Shown here: piece after piece, positions 1-7,298 of the stretch
Numbering within the stretch: the first letter of the stretch is position 1
Layout: every line of letters starts with the position of its first letter
Source of the DNA: a bacterium
GTDB taxonomy: Bacteria; JACRDZ01; JAJRWM01
Reading direction: 5' to 3'
Length of the DNA: 16,794 nt
NCBI GenBank assembly: GCA_024276815.1
Contig: JAJRWM010000065.1
Coordinates: 1 to 16,794, forward strand
The notes under the pieces: generated by a model
What the model saw: the letters and a program-made list of their open reading frames with translations, nothing else
The model's database searches: none
What the model was told of the DNA's origin: nothing
Made by a program: the position numbers and the translations under genes

Positions 1-291
1 AAATGTGACATGACACGGATTGGCCGGCTCGTTGTCGGGGCATGCCTCCCCCGTCCAGACATTGCCTGCCCGTGCTCCGAGCTGTCATTCCAGCGCAAGC
101 GGTAATCCAGATGGATAGTCAGAACAGATACATCAATGAAAACACCCCAGAGGTCTAACTTCCATATAACCTTTCGATTAATAACCGCTCTACCAATTAA
201 TTTTCAGAAATTTTTGGAAGGGGGTCTGGGGGAGAACCTTTTTATCAAAAAGGTGTCCCCCAGCAAGTCTTTAAAGCTTTTGCTTTTGACT
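1..291. other. Intergenic stretch without a recognisable gene
   Basis: No reading frame here has a convincing start, ribosome site or family resemblance. An open frame on the plus strand from 136 is the shadow of the mscS gene on the other strand and begins in low-complexity AT-rich sequence. The only structured element is the long hairpin at 226-263, just downstream of the mscS stop codon. Whatever gene lies to the left of the window does not enter it visibly. Confidence 0.6.
226..263. repeat. Long extragenic palindrome (hairpin)
   Basis: Two nested stems are visible. CTGGGGGA (226-233) pairs with TCCCCCAG (256-263), and ACCTTTTT (236-243) pairs with AAAAAGGT (247-254). The loop is 3 bases, with a small GA/G internal bulge between the stems, giving 16 base pairs in 38 bases. 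It lies about 30 bases past the mscS stop. Neither strand has a proper T tract right after the stem, so it is not a textbook intrinsic terminator. It could still end transcription or protect the 3' end of the his-mscS mRNA. I recall similar G5A...TC5 palindromes between genes in delta-proteobacteria, so it may be a dispersed repeat family; that is memory, not shown here. Confidence 0.7.
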
Positions 292-1152
292 TTAGCTTTG
301 TTCCTTGCCGGTCCAGATGGTGCGTTGCGGGAAGGGGATTTCGATGTCTTCACGATCGAAGGCCTTTTTGACGCGGCCGCGGAAATTCCTGGCCACGTCC
401 CATTGCTTGAGGGGAACGGTCTTTATCAACACGCGCAAAGTAATCTGGGACTCGGCAAATTCCTCAACGCCCAGCACGGTCGGTTTCTCCATGATGAACT
501 TGCGCCACTCCGGCTCATTCATCATCTTTTCGCCCTCAGATTCCAGAATCCTGGTAACGTGGTCGAGATCCTCCTTGTAAGCGACCCCGATATCCAGGAC
601 GCAGCGGGACCAGGTGAAGGTCATGTTGGAAACGGTGGAGATATTGCCGTTGGGAATGACGTGCACCACTCCCTGCAAATCCCTCAATACGGTGGTGCGT
701 AAATTTATCTTTTCCACCAGGCCGGCCAACCCGGCAATTTTAACCACATCACCCACCCGGTACTGATTCTCCATGAGAATGAAGAAACCGGTCAGCACAT
801 CCTTGATCAAGCTCTGCGCGCCAAAGCCCACGGCCACGCCGATAATGCCGGCCCCGGTCAACAAGGGCGTAACATTGACGCCGAATTCCCGGCAAATCAT
901 CAGAACCGCGATGACAATAACTATGATCTGTGAAGTATGGCTGATAATGTTGACCAAAGTCTGGGCGCGTTTTTCCCGTTCCGAGACAGACAAGCGGTCA
1001 TCATCCTCGGTGTAATGGATAATCTTTTCACCGACCATCCTGATAAATTTGAAGGCGGCAGCAACGCCTATCAGAATCAATATAATGGTCAGAGCGTGGG
1101 GAATAACTTTAGTGATTAACAGATCAAGCAGGTATTCCTGGGAAATTTTCAT
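292..1152 (-). CDS. mscS: Small-conductance mechanosensitive channel, MscS family
   Basis: This 286-residue protein has the size and layout of a minimal MscS channel, which opens under membrane tension to release solutes during hypo-osmotic shock. Hydrophobic segments lie at about residues 17-38, 68-87 and 95-125. The third is Gly/Ala-rich and matches the pore-lining helix (GAGIIGVAVGFGAQ, then a short break and a second half), which is the family hallmark. It is followed by the beta domain (VGDVVKIAG...GVVHVIPNG) and an alpha/beta cytoplasmic domain, the expected cage. The ATG at 1152 has AAAGG upstream at a slightly long spacing. The gene starts 14 bases after the hisG stop, so it is probably the last gene of the hisI-hisG transcript. 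A link to histidine synthesis is not expected; it is probably just carried along. Confidence 0.93.
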   Translation of the reverse strand: MKISQEYLLDLLITKVIPHALTIILILIGVAAAFKFIRMVGEKIIHYTEDDDRLSVSEREKRAQTLVNIISHTSQIIVIVIAVLMICREFGVNVTPLLTGAGIIGVAVGFGAQSLIKDVLTGFFILMENQYRVGDVVKIAGLAGLVEKINLRTTVLRDLQGVVHVIPNGNISTVSNMTFTWSRCVLDIGVAYKEDLDHVTRILESEGEKMMNEPEWRKFIMEKPTVLGVEEFAESQITLRVLIKTVPLKQWDVARNFRGRVKKAFDREDIEIPFPQRTIWTGKEQS

Positions 1153-1166
1153 AAAGGTAAAACCTT

Positions 1167-2035
1167 TCAGATGACCTTGTTCAAAGGATATTCGACGATA
1201 TCAGAGGCGCCCAGGCGAATCAGCCGGGGAATAATATCCCTGACGATTTTTTCTTCCAGAATGGTCTCTATCGCCCACCACTCGGGATTACTCAAATGCG
1301 AGACGGTCGGATTGTGCAGTGAAGGCAGCTCTTTGAGCAGTTTATCCAGATTGTCTTTCGAGACATTCATTTTCAACCCGACCATGCCCTCAGCCTTGAG
1401 CGCGCCTTTGAGCAGCATGATGATATTTTCGATTTTCTCTCTTTTCCATTCGTCCTGGTAACTTTTTTTATTGACTATGAACTGGGTCACGGACTCCATG
1501 ATCGTGTCAATTATTTTGAGTTTATTCGCCCGCAGCGAACTGCCGGTTTCCGTGATCTCGATGATGGCGTCAACCAGTTTCGGCACTTTCACTTCCGTCG
1601 CCCCCCAGGAAAACTCGACTTCGGCCTTGACCCCGTTTTTCGCCAGATATTTCCGGGCCAGATTAACGGCTTCCGTGGCAATTCGCTTGCCTTCAAGGTC
1701 CCTGACCGTTTTTATGTCCGAGTCTTCAGGGACAGCCAAACCCAGCGGACCGGGCGCATCCCCTGCTTGGCGTAGACCAGTTCCGTGGCGACGACCACGT
1801 CGGCGTCATTTTCCCCGACCCAGTCCCGACCGGTCAAGCCGCAGTCGATGACTCCCTCTTCCACGTAACGGGCGATTTCCTGCGCCCGGATGAGCAGACC
1901 TTCCAGCTCCGGATCATCGATCGAAGGGAAATAGGAACGCGATCTGACGCTGATGTTATAGCCGGCTTTGGCGAAGATACGAAAGGTTGATTCCTGCAGG
2001 CTGCCCTTGGGCAAACCTATTTTTAAAAGGCTCAT
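1167..2035 (-). pseudogene. hisG: ATP phosphoribosyltransferase, long form, frameshifted
   Basis: HisG condenses ATP and PRPP in the first step of histidine synthesis. The N-terminal part (about 100 residues, with IGLPKGSL and [10 protein letters not shown]) reads in one frame to RPVRWV. The rest ([12 protein letters not shown], the PRPP loop [13 protein letters not shown], and a C-terminal ACT-like regulatory part) continues in the next frame from about 1739. Adding one T to the TTT at 1738-1740 (AAA on the plus strand) restores a continuous protein of 289 residues, the normal length of the HisZ-independent long HisG. No good -1 slippery heptamer is in frame there, so a homopolymer sequencing error or a real one-base deletion is likelier than programmed shifting. 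Its ATG overlaps the hisI stop by 4 bases, so the two are translationally coupled. Confidence 0.9.
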
Positions 2036-2412
2036 TTTTTATATACCTTTTCCGGATCGAAGACTTTATTATCTTTGATTAATTTCAGTTCACCGTCAGT
2101 CACTTTGCGGTAGAAACAGGTGCTGTAACCGGTGTGGCAGGCCGCGCCGCCAACCTGCTCAATTTTCAGGACGACGCAGTCAACGTCACAATCGATCAGA
2201 ATTTCCTTGACGAGCTGGATATTGCCTGATTCCTCGCCTTTCATCCACTGCTTGTTACGGCTGCGGCTGTAATAATGAGCCTTACCTGTTTTAAGCGTAT
2301 TTTCCCAGGCCTCCCGATTCATAAAGGCGACCATTAATACTTCGTTAGTCTGATGATCCTGCACCACGGCGGCGATCAGGCCATCCAGCTTATCAAAATT
2401 CAATTCCACCAT
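2032..2412 (-). CDS. hisI: Phosphoribosyl-AMP cyclohydrolase
   Basis: This is a stand-alone HisI (126 residues) that opens the adenine ring of phosphoribosyl-AMP in the third step of histidine synthesis. It has no fused HisE domain. The sequence runs through the family signature: [17 protein letters not shown], a YYSRSR motif near residue 47, the metal-binding DCDVDC at 74-79, and the late cysteines C92 and C99 in [13 protein letters not shown]. Acidic residues D74, D76 and D78 are the expected Mg ligands and the cysteines the Zn ligands. AGGGAGA lies about 10 bases before the ATG. It is the first gene of the hisI-hisG-mscS transcript behind the promoter at 2445-2473. The hisI-hisG adjacency is also known in Desulfovibrio. 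Confidence 0.96.
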   Translation of the reverse strand: MVELNFDKLDGLIAAVVQDHQTNEVLMVAFMNREAWENTLKTGKAHYYSRSRNKQWMKGEESGNIQLVKEILIDCDVDCVVLKIEQVGGAACHTGYSTCFYRKVTDGELKLIKDNKVFDPEKVYKK

Positions 2413-2444
2413 AAGTAAATTATCTCCCTTTTGATATTGTCCAT

Positions 2445-2473
2445 ATTCTATAAAGCTTTATCCAAATAGTCAA
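2445..2473 (-). promoter_or_regulatory. Sigma70-type promoter for hisI-hisG-mscS
   Basis: Read on the minus strand, TTGACT (2473-2468) and TAGAAT (2450-2445) are separated by 17 bases, each one mismatch from consensus. Transcription would start near 2438, about 25 bases before the hisI ATG. No attenuator or leader peptide rich in His codons is visible in this short leader. Confidence 0.65.
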
Positions 2474-2640
2474 CCACCAAACTTACCAGGCAGGTGAGCC
2501 TGCTTTATGCGTCAGGTTATGGTTGCTGTTTACGTTCGTTAACGTTTTCCTGAAATTCCGCTTGATTGCCAGCGGCGCTGAATATTATTATTAGCGATGG
2601 TCTGTACCTAGGAAACGGAGATTTTGGGTAGAATAAGAAG
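2474..2640. other. Non-coding left flank of the cassette
   Basis: This stretch holds no convincing gene. A small perfect hairpin (GCAGG-TGAG-CCTGC, 2490-2503) contains CAGGTGAGC, a 9-base string also present in the attC of the cassette at 3569-3577. It may be a decayed recombination-site remnant or a coincidence. The flank ends at G2640, the presumed cleavage base where the cassette joins. Confidence 0.4.
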
Positions 2641-3584
2641 TTAGGCAGAAAACAGTAATGCTATGTGGTGGAAAATGATTCTGTTCGTGGCGGCAATAAT
2701 TGCCGTTGCCCTGGTATACGGCTCTCTTCGCTGGCAATCCGTCACGAAAACGATGCATGCCAAGCTGGAGGCAGCGCAGTTTCCCATTGAGTCTACGAGA
2801 TATGACTCCAAGGAATTAGATGGATTACCTGCACCGGTGCAACGTTATTTCCGTACCGTACTTACGGACGGGCAACCGGTGGTCTCGGCCGTCACCATTG
2901 AGCACATCGGCACTTTCAATATGAGCGAAACAGGCGAACAATGGAGGCCGTTCACTTCAATCCAGCGAGTGATAACCAAACGACAGGGATTTGTCTGGGA
3001 TGGCAGAATCAAAATAATGCCCGGCCTGACTGCGCGTGTACATGACGCCTACATCGCTGGTGAAGGAATCCTTCAGGCATCGCTTTTTGGGCTAATATCG
3101 CTGGCTAATCTACGGGGTACGCCTGAGATGGCCCGTGGTGAGTTGATGCGTTTCTTTGCAGAAGCCGCCTGGTATCCAACAGCGCTGTTACTAACCCAAG
3201 GCGTGCAGTGGGAAGCGGTAAATGAATCCTCTGCTAAAGCAACTTTGACAGACGGTGAAACTACAGTGACGTTACTGTTCCGTTTCAATGAAGAGGGCTT
3301 AATCAAGTCCGTTCGTGCCGAGGCACGGGGACGCAATGTTGCAGGCGAGATGGTGCCGACACCATGGGAAGGCCAATGGTGGAATTATGAGCTACGCGAC
3401 GGAATGCTCATTCCAATGGAAGGGAAAGTAGCATGGGTGTTTTCCGAAGGTCCGAAACCTTACTGGCGAGGTCGCATCACAAGAATCAATTATGAGTTTG
3501 CACAATGAGCAAGCCTAGTCGAATCATAAACAGCCTAACAAGGTGCTGCGCCTGACCACTATTCCGCTCAGGTGAGCTTGAACG
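2641..3584 (+). mobile_element. Single integron-type gene cassette, 944 bp
   Basis: The left end reads G/TTAGGC (G2640, then 2641-2646). One gene starts 22 bases in, and an attC-like site begins 24 bases after its stop with GCCTAAC (3533-3539) and ends with AACG (3581-3584). When the element is closed into a circle, G3584 joins TTAGGC to give GTTAGGC, the exact reverse complement of GCCTAAC. That is what an excised integron cassette must show, because IntI cuts between G and TT. The right flank reads TTCGCT, not the TTRRRY start of another cassette, and the left flank has no attC-like end. This therefore looks like a lone cassette in a secondary site (empty site G/TTCGCT), with no integrase gene in the window. 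The boundaries are read from sequence; the mechanism is inference. Confidence 0.75.
2663..3508 (+). CDS. Cassette-borne membrane-anchored DUF6544/DUF6920-like protein
   Basis: The protein has 281 residues. Residues 4-21 are a hydrophobic N-terminal anchor without a clear cleavage site, so the bulk probably faces the periplasm. The body has motifs I associate with the DUF6544/DUF6920 family: PVQRYFR near 59, W-RPF near 95, GFVWDGRI near 109, GTPEMARGELMRFFAEAAWYPTA at about 152-174, PTPWEG, and a final YWRGRI. Function is unknown; no catalytic motif is evident. It is the only gene of the cassette. The ATG at 2663 has no strong Shine-Dalgarno, which is common in cassette genes that rely on an outside promoter. 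The ATG at 2658 is in another frame and stops at once. No frame damage is seen, unlike several neighbours. Confidence 0.85.
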   Translation: MWWKMILFVAAIIAVALVYGSLRWQSVTKTMHAKLEAAQFPIESTRYDSKELDGLPAPVQRYFRTVLTDGQPVVSAVTIEHIGTFNMSETGEQWRPFTSIQRVITKRQGFVWDGRIKIMPGLTARVHDAYIAGEGILQASLFGLISLANLRGTPEMARGELMRFFAEAAWYPTALLLTQGVQWEAVNESSAKATLTDGETTVTLLFRFNEEGLIKSVRAEARGRNVAGEMVPTPWEGQWWNYELRDGMLIPMEGKVAWVFSEGPKPYWRGRITRINYEFAQ

Positions 3585-3590
3585 TTCGCT
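3533..3590 (+). repeat. attC-like recombination site
   Basis: R'' is GCCTAAC (3533-3539), followed by AAGGTGCTG. A central stem pairs CGCCTGA (3550-3556) with TCAGGTG (3568-3574), with one G-T pair. Then come AGCTTGAAC and the R' position, GTTCGCT (3584-3590). Only GTT of R' matches the consensus GTTRRRY; the remainder belongs to the chromosome flank, as expected after insertion at a secondary site. The length (58 bases) is in the short attC class. The AAGG...GGTGAGCTTGAACGTT arrangement resembles attC sites from environmental cassette arrays. Confidence 0.75.
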
Positions 3591-3977
3591 GTAACAAAAT
3601 GTACTGGGTTTGATTGGGATGAACTGCAATAGGCGAGACTTAATCTGACATTTCTCATCAAACAGGAAGTGAAGGGAAAGGATGTCAGGTGACAACAGAG
3701 CTACGGGCTTAATGGTGCGATAGAGCCTGCTTTCCGATGCAAACGTTTGATTTTTCGCAGCCAATCGGTTTACACTCCGAACCTTTTGGCGATCTCCTTT
3801 TGTGTGCCTTGTTTCTGCCGGCCGGTTTGTCATACTCGTGTCCGCAGATCCATGGAATATGTTTTCATGGATCTGATATCGGCCAGTTCCCAACAAAACA
3901 GTATAACTAATCGTTAAACGCTCCAGGGTTACCCGATACATAGCTGAGTACTCTTACGAAGCGGGGGGTTAAAAGTC
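3591..3977. other. Non-coding right flank of the cassette
   Basis: I find no recognisable gene in this 390-base stretch. A 151-codon open frame on the minus strand (3486-3941) crosses the attC site, lacks a ribosome site and has no family-like composition. A perfect 10-base inverted repeat lies inside at 3845-3875. Nothing resembles a transposase or integrase remnant. Confidence 0.5.
3845..3875. repeat. Perfect 10-bp inverted repeat, 11-nt loop
   Basis: CAGATCCATG (3845-3854) is exactly complementary to CATGGATCTG (3866-3875), with GAATATGTTTT between. The transcript could form a stable hairpin. No T tract follows on the plus strand, and on the minus strand the following bases are mixed, so it is a weak terminator candidate. 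It could also be a regulator-binding dyad or an element end. Confidence 0.6.
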
Positions 3978-4039
3978 GCGAAGCGATCTATCCTCAAACT
4001 GTAAGTTTGCGAAGCGATTTGTCCTCAAACTGTAGGTTT
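3978..4039. repeat. Two tandem 31-bp repeat units overlapping the cheV stop
   Basis: Units 3978-4008 and 4009-4039 match at 28 of 31 positions. Each begins GCGAAGCGAT and ends with an imperfect or perfect CAAACT/AGTTTG mini-palindrome. The second unit runs across the cheV stop codon (4025-4027), so the last few CheV codons lie in repeat sequence. On the minus strand TCGC-TTC-GCGA followed by CTTTT could act as a weak transcription end. Confidence 0.75.
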
Positions 4040-4932
4040 GTTGTTGGTTTGAAGTTTGAGTAAGAAGCCGACTTTTTCCAGCAGTTCGTCCATGTTTAAT
4101 TTGGTAATGTGATCGGCTTTGAGGTAGCTGGCCCGCTGTTTCATGCCAATATCCCCAATCGAGGAGTAAACGATTATCGGCAGGTCGCTTTTTTCCGGAT
4201 CATCCCGTACCATCTTGGTCAACGCCAGCCCGTCCATGCGGGGCATCTCCACGTCGGAGATAATCAGGTCAATTTTTTCTTTATTGAATTTTTCGAGGGC
4301 GTCTTTACCGTCTTTCGCGCTGATGACCGTAAAATTGTTATCCAGCAGTTCCTGTTCCAGAAAATCACGTATTGACGGACTGTCGTCGGCGATGAGGATT
4401 TTCAGCCCCCGACCGTCAAAGGACAAATTCTTAGTTTTTTCTTTTTCCTGTTCGGATTGTTCCGGGGTAAGTTCGAGCAGGATGGTCTCGTAATCGAGCA
4501 AGAGGATCATTTTCTCCACGGTCGGCTGGACAATGCTGATGACATAGGGGTTCTGTATATTCTCAAATATCTCCTCGGCGTTGATCACTTTCTCCCAGAG
4601 CAGGGTATGCACCGCTTCCACATTATCGACCAGCAACCCGTTCAGGACACCAAAAAATTCACAGACGATAATTCTACCTTTCCTTCCATCGCAGTTGGTT
4701 CACCGCCCAGAAACATGTTCAGATCGACCAGAGGGACGATATTCCCGTGGTCATTGAAAGCGCCGCGTACACAGGGAGCGGCGTTCACCAGGGTACGGAA
4801 ACCGTGCGGCTCTTTGAGAATACGGCTGACCTTGAGCATATTGATACCATAGAAATGACCGCCCGCCTCGTATTCCAGAACTTTTAAGACATTTGACCCG
4901 GAGCTTAAATATGTATCAGCTTGATGGCCCAT
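4025..4932 (-). pseudogene. cheV: Chemotaxis coupling protein CheV, frameshifted
   Basis: CheV couples chemoreceptors to CheA through a CheW domain and tunes this with a phosphorylatable receiver domain. The CheW part (LEYEAGGHFYGINMLKVSRIL...VPLVDLNMFLGG) reads from the ATG at 4932. A frame change at the six-T run (4652-4657 as A on plus) sends it to a TGA at 4642-4644. The next frame continues with FFGVLNGLLVDNV, the rest of CheW, and a receiver domain with ADDS, the phospho-acceptor Asp in ISDVEMP, YSS, and the late Lys in ITKLN. Adding one T gives 302 residues, normal for CheV. The break reads T TTT TTG in frame, a canonical -1 slip heptamer, so programmed shifting is conceivable, though the short product would be half a CheW. 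GGAGGAG lies 7 bases before the ATG, and the kinase stop is 2 bases upstream. Confidence 0.88.
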
Positions 4933-4934
4933 TG

Positions 4935-5645
4935 TTACACTCCTCCAGATGGTAGTTTTAAGGTGAATTCCACTAAGCCTTCATCATTGAAGGCGGCGTG
5001 GAGAATTCCTTTCTGAGCGGCTGTCGCCAGCTTGGCGAAGGTTAAGCCCAGCCCGTAGCCGCGGTAGCGTTTTGCCATTCGCAGTTTGACTTGTTGATAT
5101 GGTTCGAAAAGACGGGGTAAATCCTCCGCTTTCAATTCCTCGGTCTTGTTGGCAATTCCGACACAGTAATACTGCGCTTCCTGATAGGCGGTGATATGGA
5201 TCGTTTCGTTATCCGGTGAATGGCGGATCGCGTTGATTAGCAGGTTATTGATAATCCGGGTGGTCAGGTGCTCATCAATCATGATTTCTCTCTGGATTCG
5301 ACTCTTTTCCCTGAACGCCAGAAGATTGCCCGTTTCCCGTGCGTAGACCCGGGCTATTTCAAGACATTCCAGGAGTATCTTTCTCAGTGAGGCGGGAGCC
5401 GGGCAGGCTTTCAGTTCATCGTTGCCGGCCTTGGCGATGTCCATGATATCGGTGAGGATTTTTTCCGCCAGGGCCAGGGAATTATCGGTGATGGTCAGTA
5501 ATTTCCGGTGAGCGGGATTGTCAGCGTCGTAACGATTGGTTTTTACCCGGTTAATAAATTGCTTGGCGACGGCCAGCGGCGTCACCAGGTCGTGGAGCAG
5601 GAGCGCTAAAAAATCCAGCCGCAAATTGTCCTTTTCTTCCGTCAA
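4935..5645 (-). CDS. Minimal histidine kinase without sensor domain
   Basis: The 236-residue protein consists only of a dimerisation/phosphoacceptor domain and an ATPase domain. H18 lies in LLHDLVTPLAVA. The N box is NNLLINAIRHSP at about 133-144, then an F-box LFEPYQQ at about 179-185 and G2 GYGLGL at 196-201. The usual G1 box (DxGxG) is replaced by IANKTEEL, so ATP binding may be altered. There is no transmembrane or PAS segment, so its signal must come from a partner. The start is TTG at 5645: AGGAAGG sits about 9 bases upstream, an in-frame TAA lies further up, and no ATG fits between. It lies between zwf and cheV with near-zero spacing to cheV, whose receiver domain could be its target; that pairing is inference. 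Confidence 0.88.
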   Translation of the reverse strand: MTEEKDNLRLDFLALLLHDLVTPLAVAKQFINRVKTNRYDADNPAHRKLLTITDNSLALAEKILTDIMDIAKAGNDELKACPAPASLRKILLECLEIARVYARETGNLLAFREKSRIQREIMIDEHLTTRIINNLLINAIRHSPDNETIHITAYQEAQYYCVGIANKTEELKAEDLPRLFEPYQQVKLRMAKRYRGYGLGLTFAKLATAAQKGILHAAFNDEGLVEFTLKLPSGGV

Positions 5646-5695
5646 GTTTCGGCTTCCTTCCTGTTGATAATGTTAACGCTGAAAGACCAGCAATA

Positions 5696-7252
5696 TCAAT
5701 CACTATCACACAACAGCCAGTTCCGTCCATCACGCCGGATAAAATCCTCGGCGCTTCGCGGGCCCCAACTGAAAGAATCGTAATTGGGAAATTCCGGCGG
5801 AGGCTGTCGCCGCCAGCCTTCGATAACGGGATCGACAATGGACCACATGATCTCAACGGCGTCCTGACGGACAAACAAGGTCTGGTCGCCGGCCATGCAG
5901 TCCAAAAGCAAACGTTCGTACGGGGACAGGTTTTTGATCGTGAAAGCGTCCTTATAATTAAAGATCATGTTGGTGGTGCGGATCTTCATGCTGGTTCCGG
6001 GCTGCTTCACTCCGATGCGCAGATCAATTCCCTCGTCGGGCTGAATACGGATGAGCAGGCAATTTGGTTCATGCTGCTCGCAAGTGCGGCCAAACAACCG
6101 CAGAGGCGGTTGCTTGAACTGGATGGCGATCTCGCTGACTCCTTTTTTCAGCCGTTTACCGGTGCGCAGGTAGAAAGGCGTCCCGGCCCAGCGCCAGTTA
6201 TCGATATGAAATTTCAGCGCCGCGAAAGTTTCCACCTCGGATAAAGGACTGACCTTATCCTCCGCGCGGTAGGCTCGGGCGGTCTCGTTACCGTTTTCAC
6301 CCTCTCCATACTGTCCCCGACCGGTGAGTTCCCCGACCTGTTCCGGTTTTATCGGCCGGATTGAGCGAAAGACCTTAACTTTTTCGTCCCGGATAAAATC
6401 AGCCAGGAAGCCGATCGGAGGCTCCATCGCGACCAGGGCCAGCAGTTGTAACAAGTGGTTCTGGACCATGTCCCGGGCGATACCGGCCTCCTCGAAATAG
6501 GCGCCCCGGCTGCCGATTCCCAAACTTTCAGCGACCGTGATCTGGACATGGTCAATATAACGATTATTCCAGAGCGGCTCAAAAATCCCGTTGGCAAAGC
6601 GCAAAACGATGATATTCTGCACAGTTTCCTTGCCCAGGTAGTGGTCGATCCGGTAGACCTGATTTTCGTTGAAGACCCGGGAAATGAGCCGGTTCAATTT
6701 TTTTGCCGACGCCTGGTCGCGGCCAAAAGGTTTTTCGACGATCAGCCGGCAGAAGGATTTTTTTTCATTGATGCCGGATTCCCCCAGAGTTTCTATTATT
6801 AATCTTGAGACGCCGGGCGGAGTCGCCAGATAGGCGATGGCAGCGCAGGTCGGTGATTGTCCACCGTTGATTTCGCTAATATTTTTCGCTAATTCCCGGT
6901 AACTTTGCGGACGGTCATACTGGCCGCTGAAAAAGTGGAGATGCCGGGCAAAATCATCCCAGGTCCGCTCCTCAAAAATATCTCTTCGCAGAAAGTTCGC
7001 GATCGCCGCTTTTATCTCGCTTCGATATTCGTCAGTTTCGATGTGGGAACGGGCAAAGGCTATGATGCTGAAATTTTCCGGCAGGGACTTGGTCTGAAAG
7101 AGGTGATAAATAGCCGGCAACAGCTTGCGTTTCGCCAGGTCTCCGGTCCCGCCAAAGATAATCATGTTGAAGTCGGTGATTCTGGCGTCGGTTTCCGGCA
7201 GTTCACAGGTGTTGAGAAACTGGCTCAGGATTACCTTGGGGTCTTTGTCCAT
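5696..7252 (-). CDS. zwf: Glucose-6-phosphate 1-dehydrogenase
   Basis: Zwf oxidises glucose-6-phosphate to 6-phosphogluconolactone with NADP or NAD, the entry to the oxidative pentose phosphate or Entner-Doudoroff routes. The protein has 518 residues, near the family norm. The N-terminal Rossmann motif GGTGDLAKRKLLPA starts at residue 34, EKPFG is near 173, and the active-site signature RIDHYLGKE is at 201-209 with the catalytic His. The C-terminal half has the expected sugar-binding strand pattern (RTGKRLKKGVSEIAIQFK). The ATG at 7252 follows AAGGTG at good spacing. No gnd, pgl or opcA neighbour is visible, and instead a histidine kinase follows 50 bases later on the same strand, an unusual companion. 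Confidence 0.97.
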   Translation of the reverse strand: MDKDPKVILSQFLNTCELPETDARITDFNMIIFGGTGDLAKRKLLPAIYHLFQTKSLPENFSIIAFARSHIETDEYRSEIKAAIANFLRRDIFEERTWDDFARHLHFFSGQYDRPQSYRELAKNISEINGGQSPTCAAIAYLATPPGVSRLIIETLGESGINEKKSFCRLIVEKPFGRDQASAKKLNRLISRVFNENQVYRIDHYLGKETVQNIIVLRFANGIFEPLWNNRYIDHVQITVAESLGIGSRGAYFEEAGIARDMVQNHLLQLLALVAMEPPIGFLADFIRDEKVKVFRSIRPIKPEQVGELTGRGQYGEGENGNETARAYRAEDKVSPLSEVETFAALKFHIDNWRWAGTPFYLRTGKRLKKGVSEIAIQFKQPPLRLFGRTCEQHEPNCLLIRIQPDEGIDLRIGVKQPGTSMKIRTTNMIFNYKDAFTIKNLSPYERLLLDCMAGDQTLFVRQDAVEIMWSIVDPVIEGWRRQPPPEFPNYDSFSWGPRSAEDFIRRDGRNWLLCDSD

Positions 7253-7298
7253 CTTTCACCTTGCCCTGGATTTTGCGGCCATTAACCTTTTCGGCTGT

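Noticed and set aside
226-263. Hairpin as a classical Rho-independent terminator of mscS
   Set aside because: No T tract follows the stem on the minus strand; it was kept only as a palindromic element.
136-702. 188-codon open frame on the plus strand
   Set aside because: It is antisense to mscS, which has clear family motifs, and begins in low-complexity sequence.
1738-1743. Programmed frameshift in hisG
   Set aside because: The in-frame codons GTT TGG do not make a -1 slip heptamer, and HisG is not known to need one.
3486-3941. 151-codon open frame on the minus strand
   Set aside because: It runs through the attC site and the end of the cassette gene, has no ribosome site and no family-like pattern.
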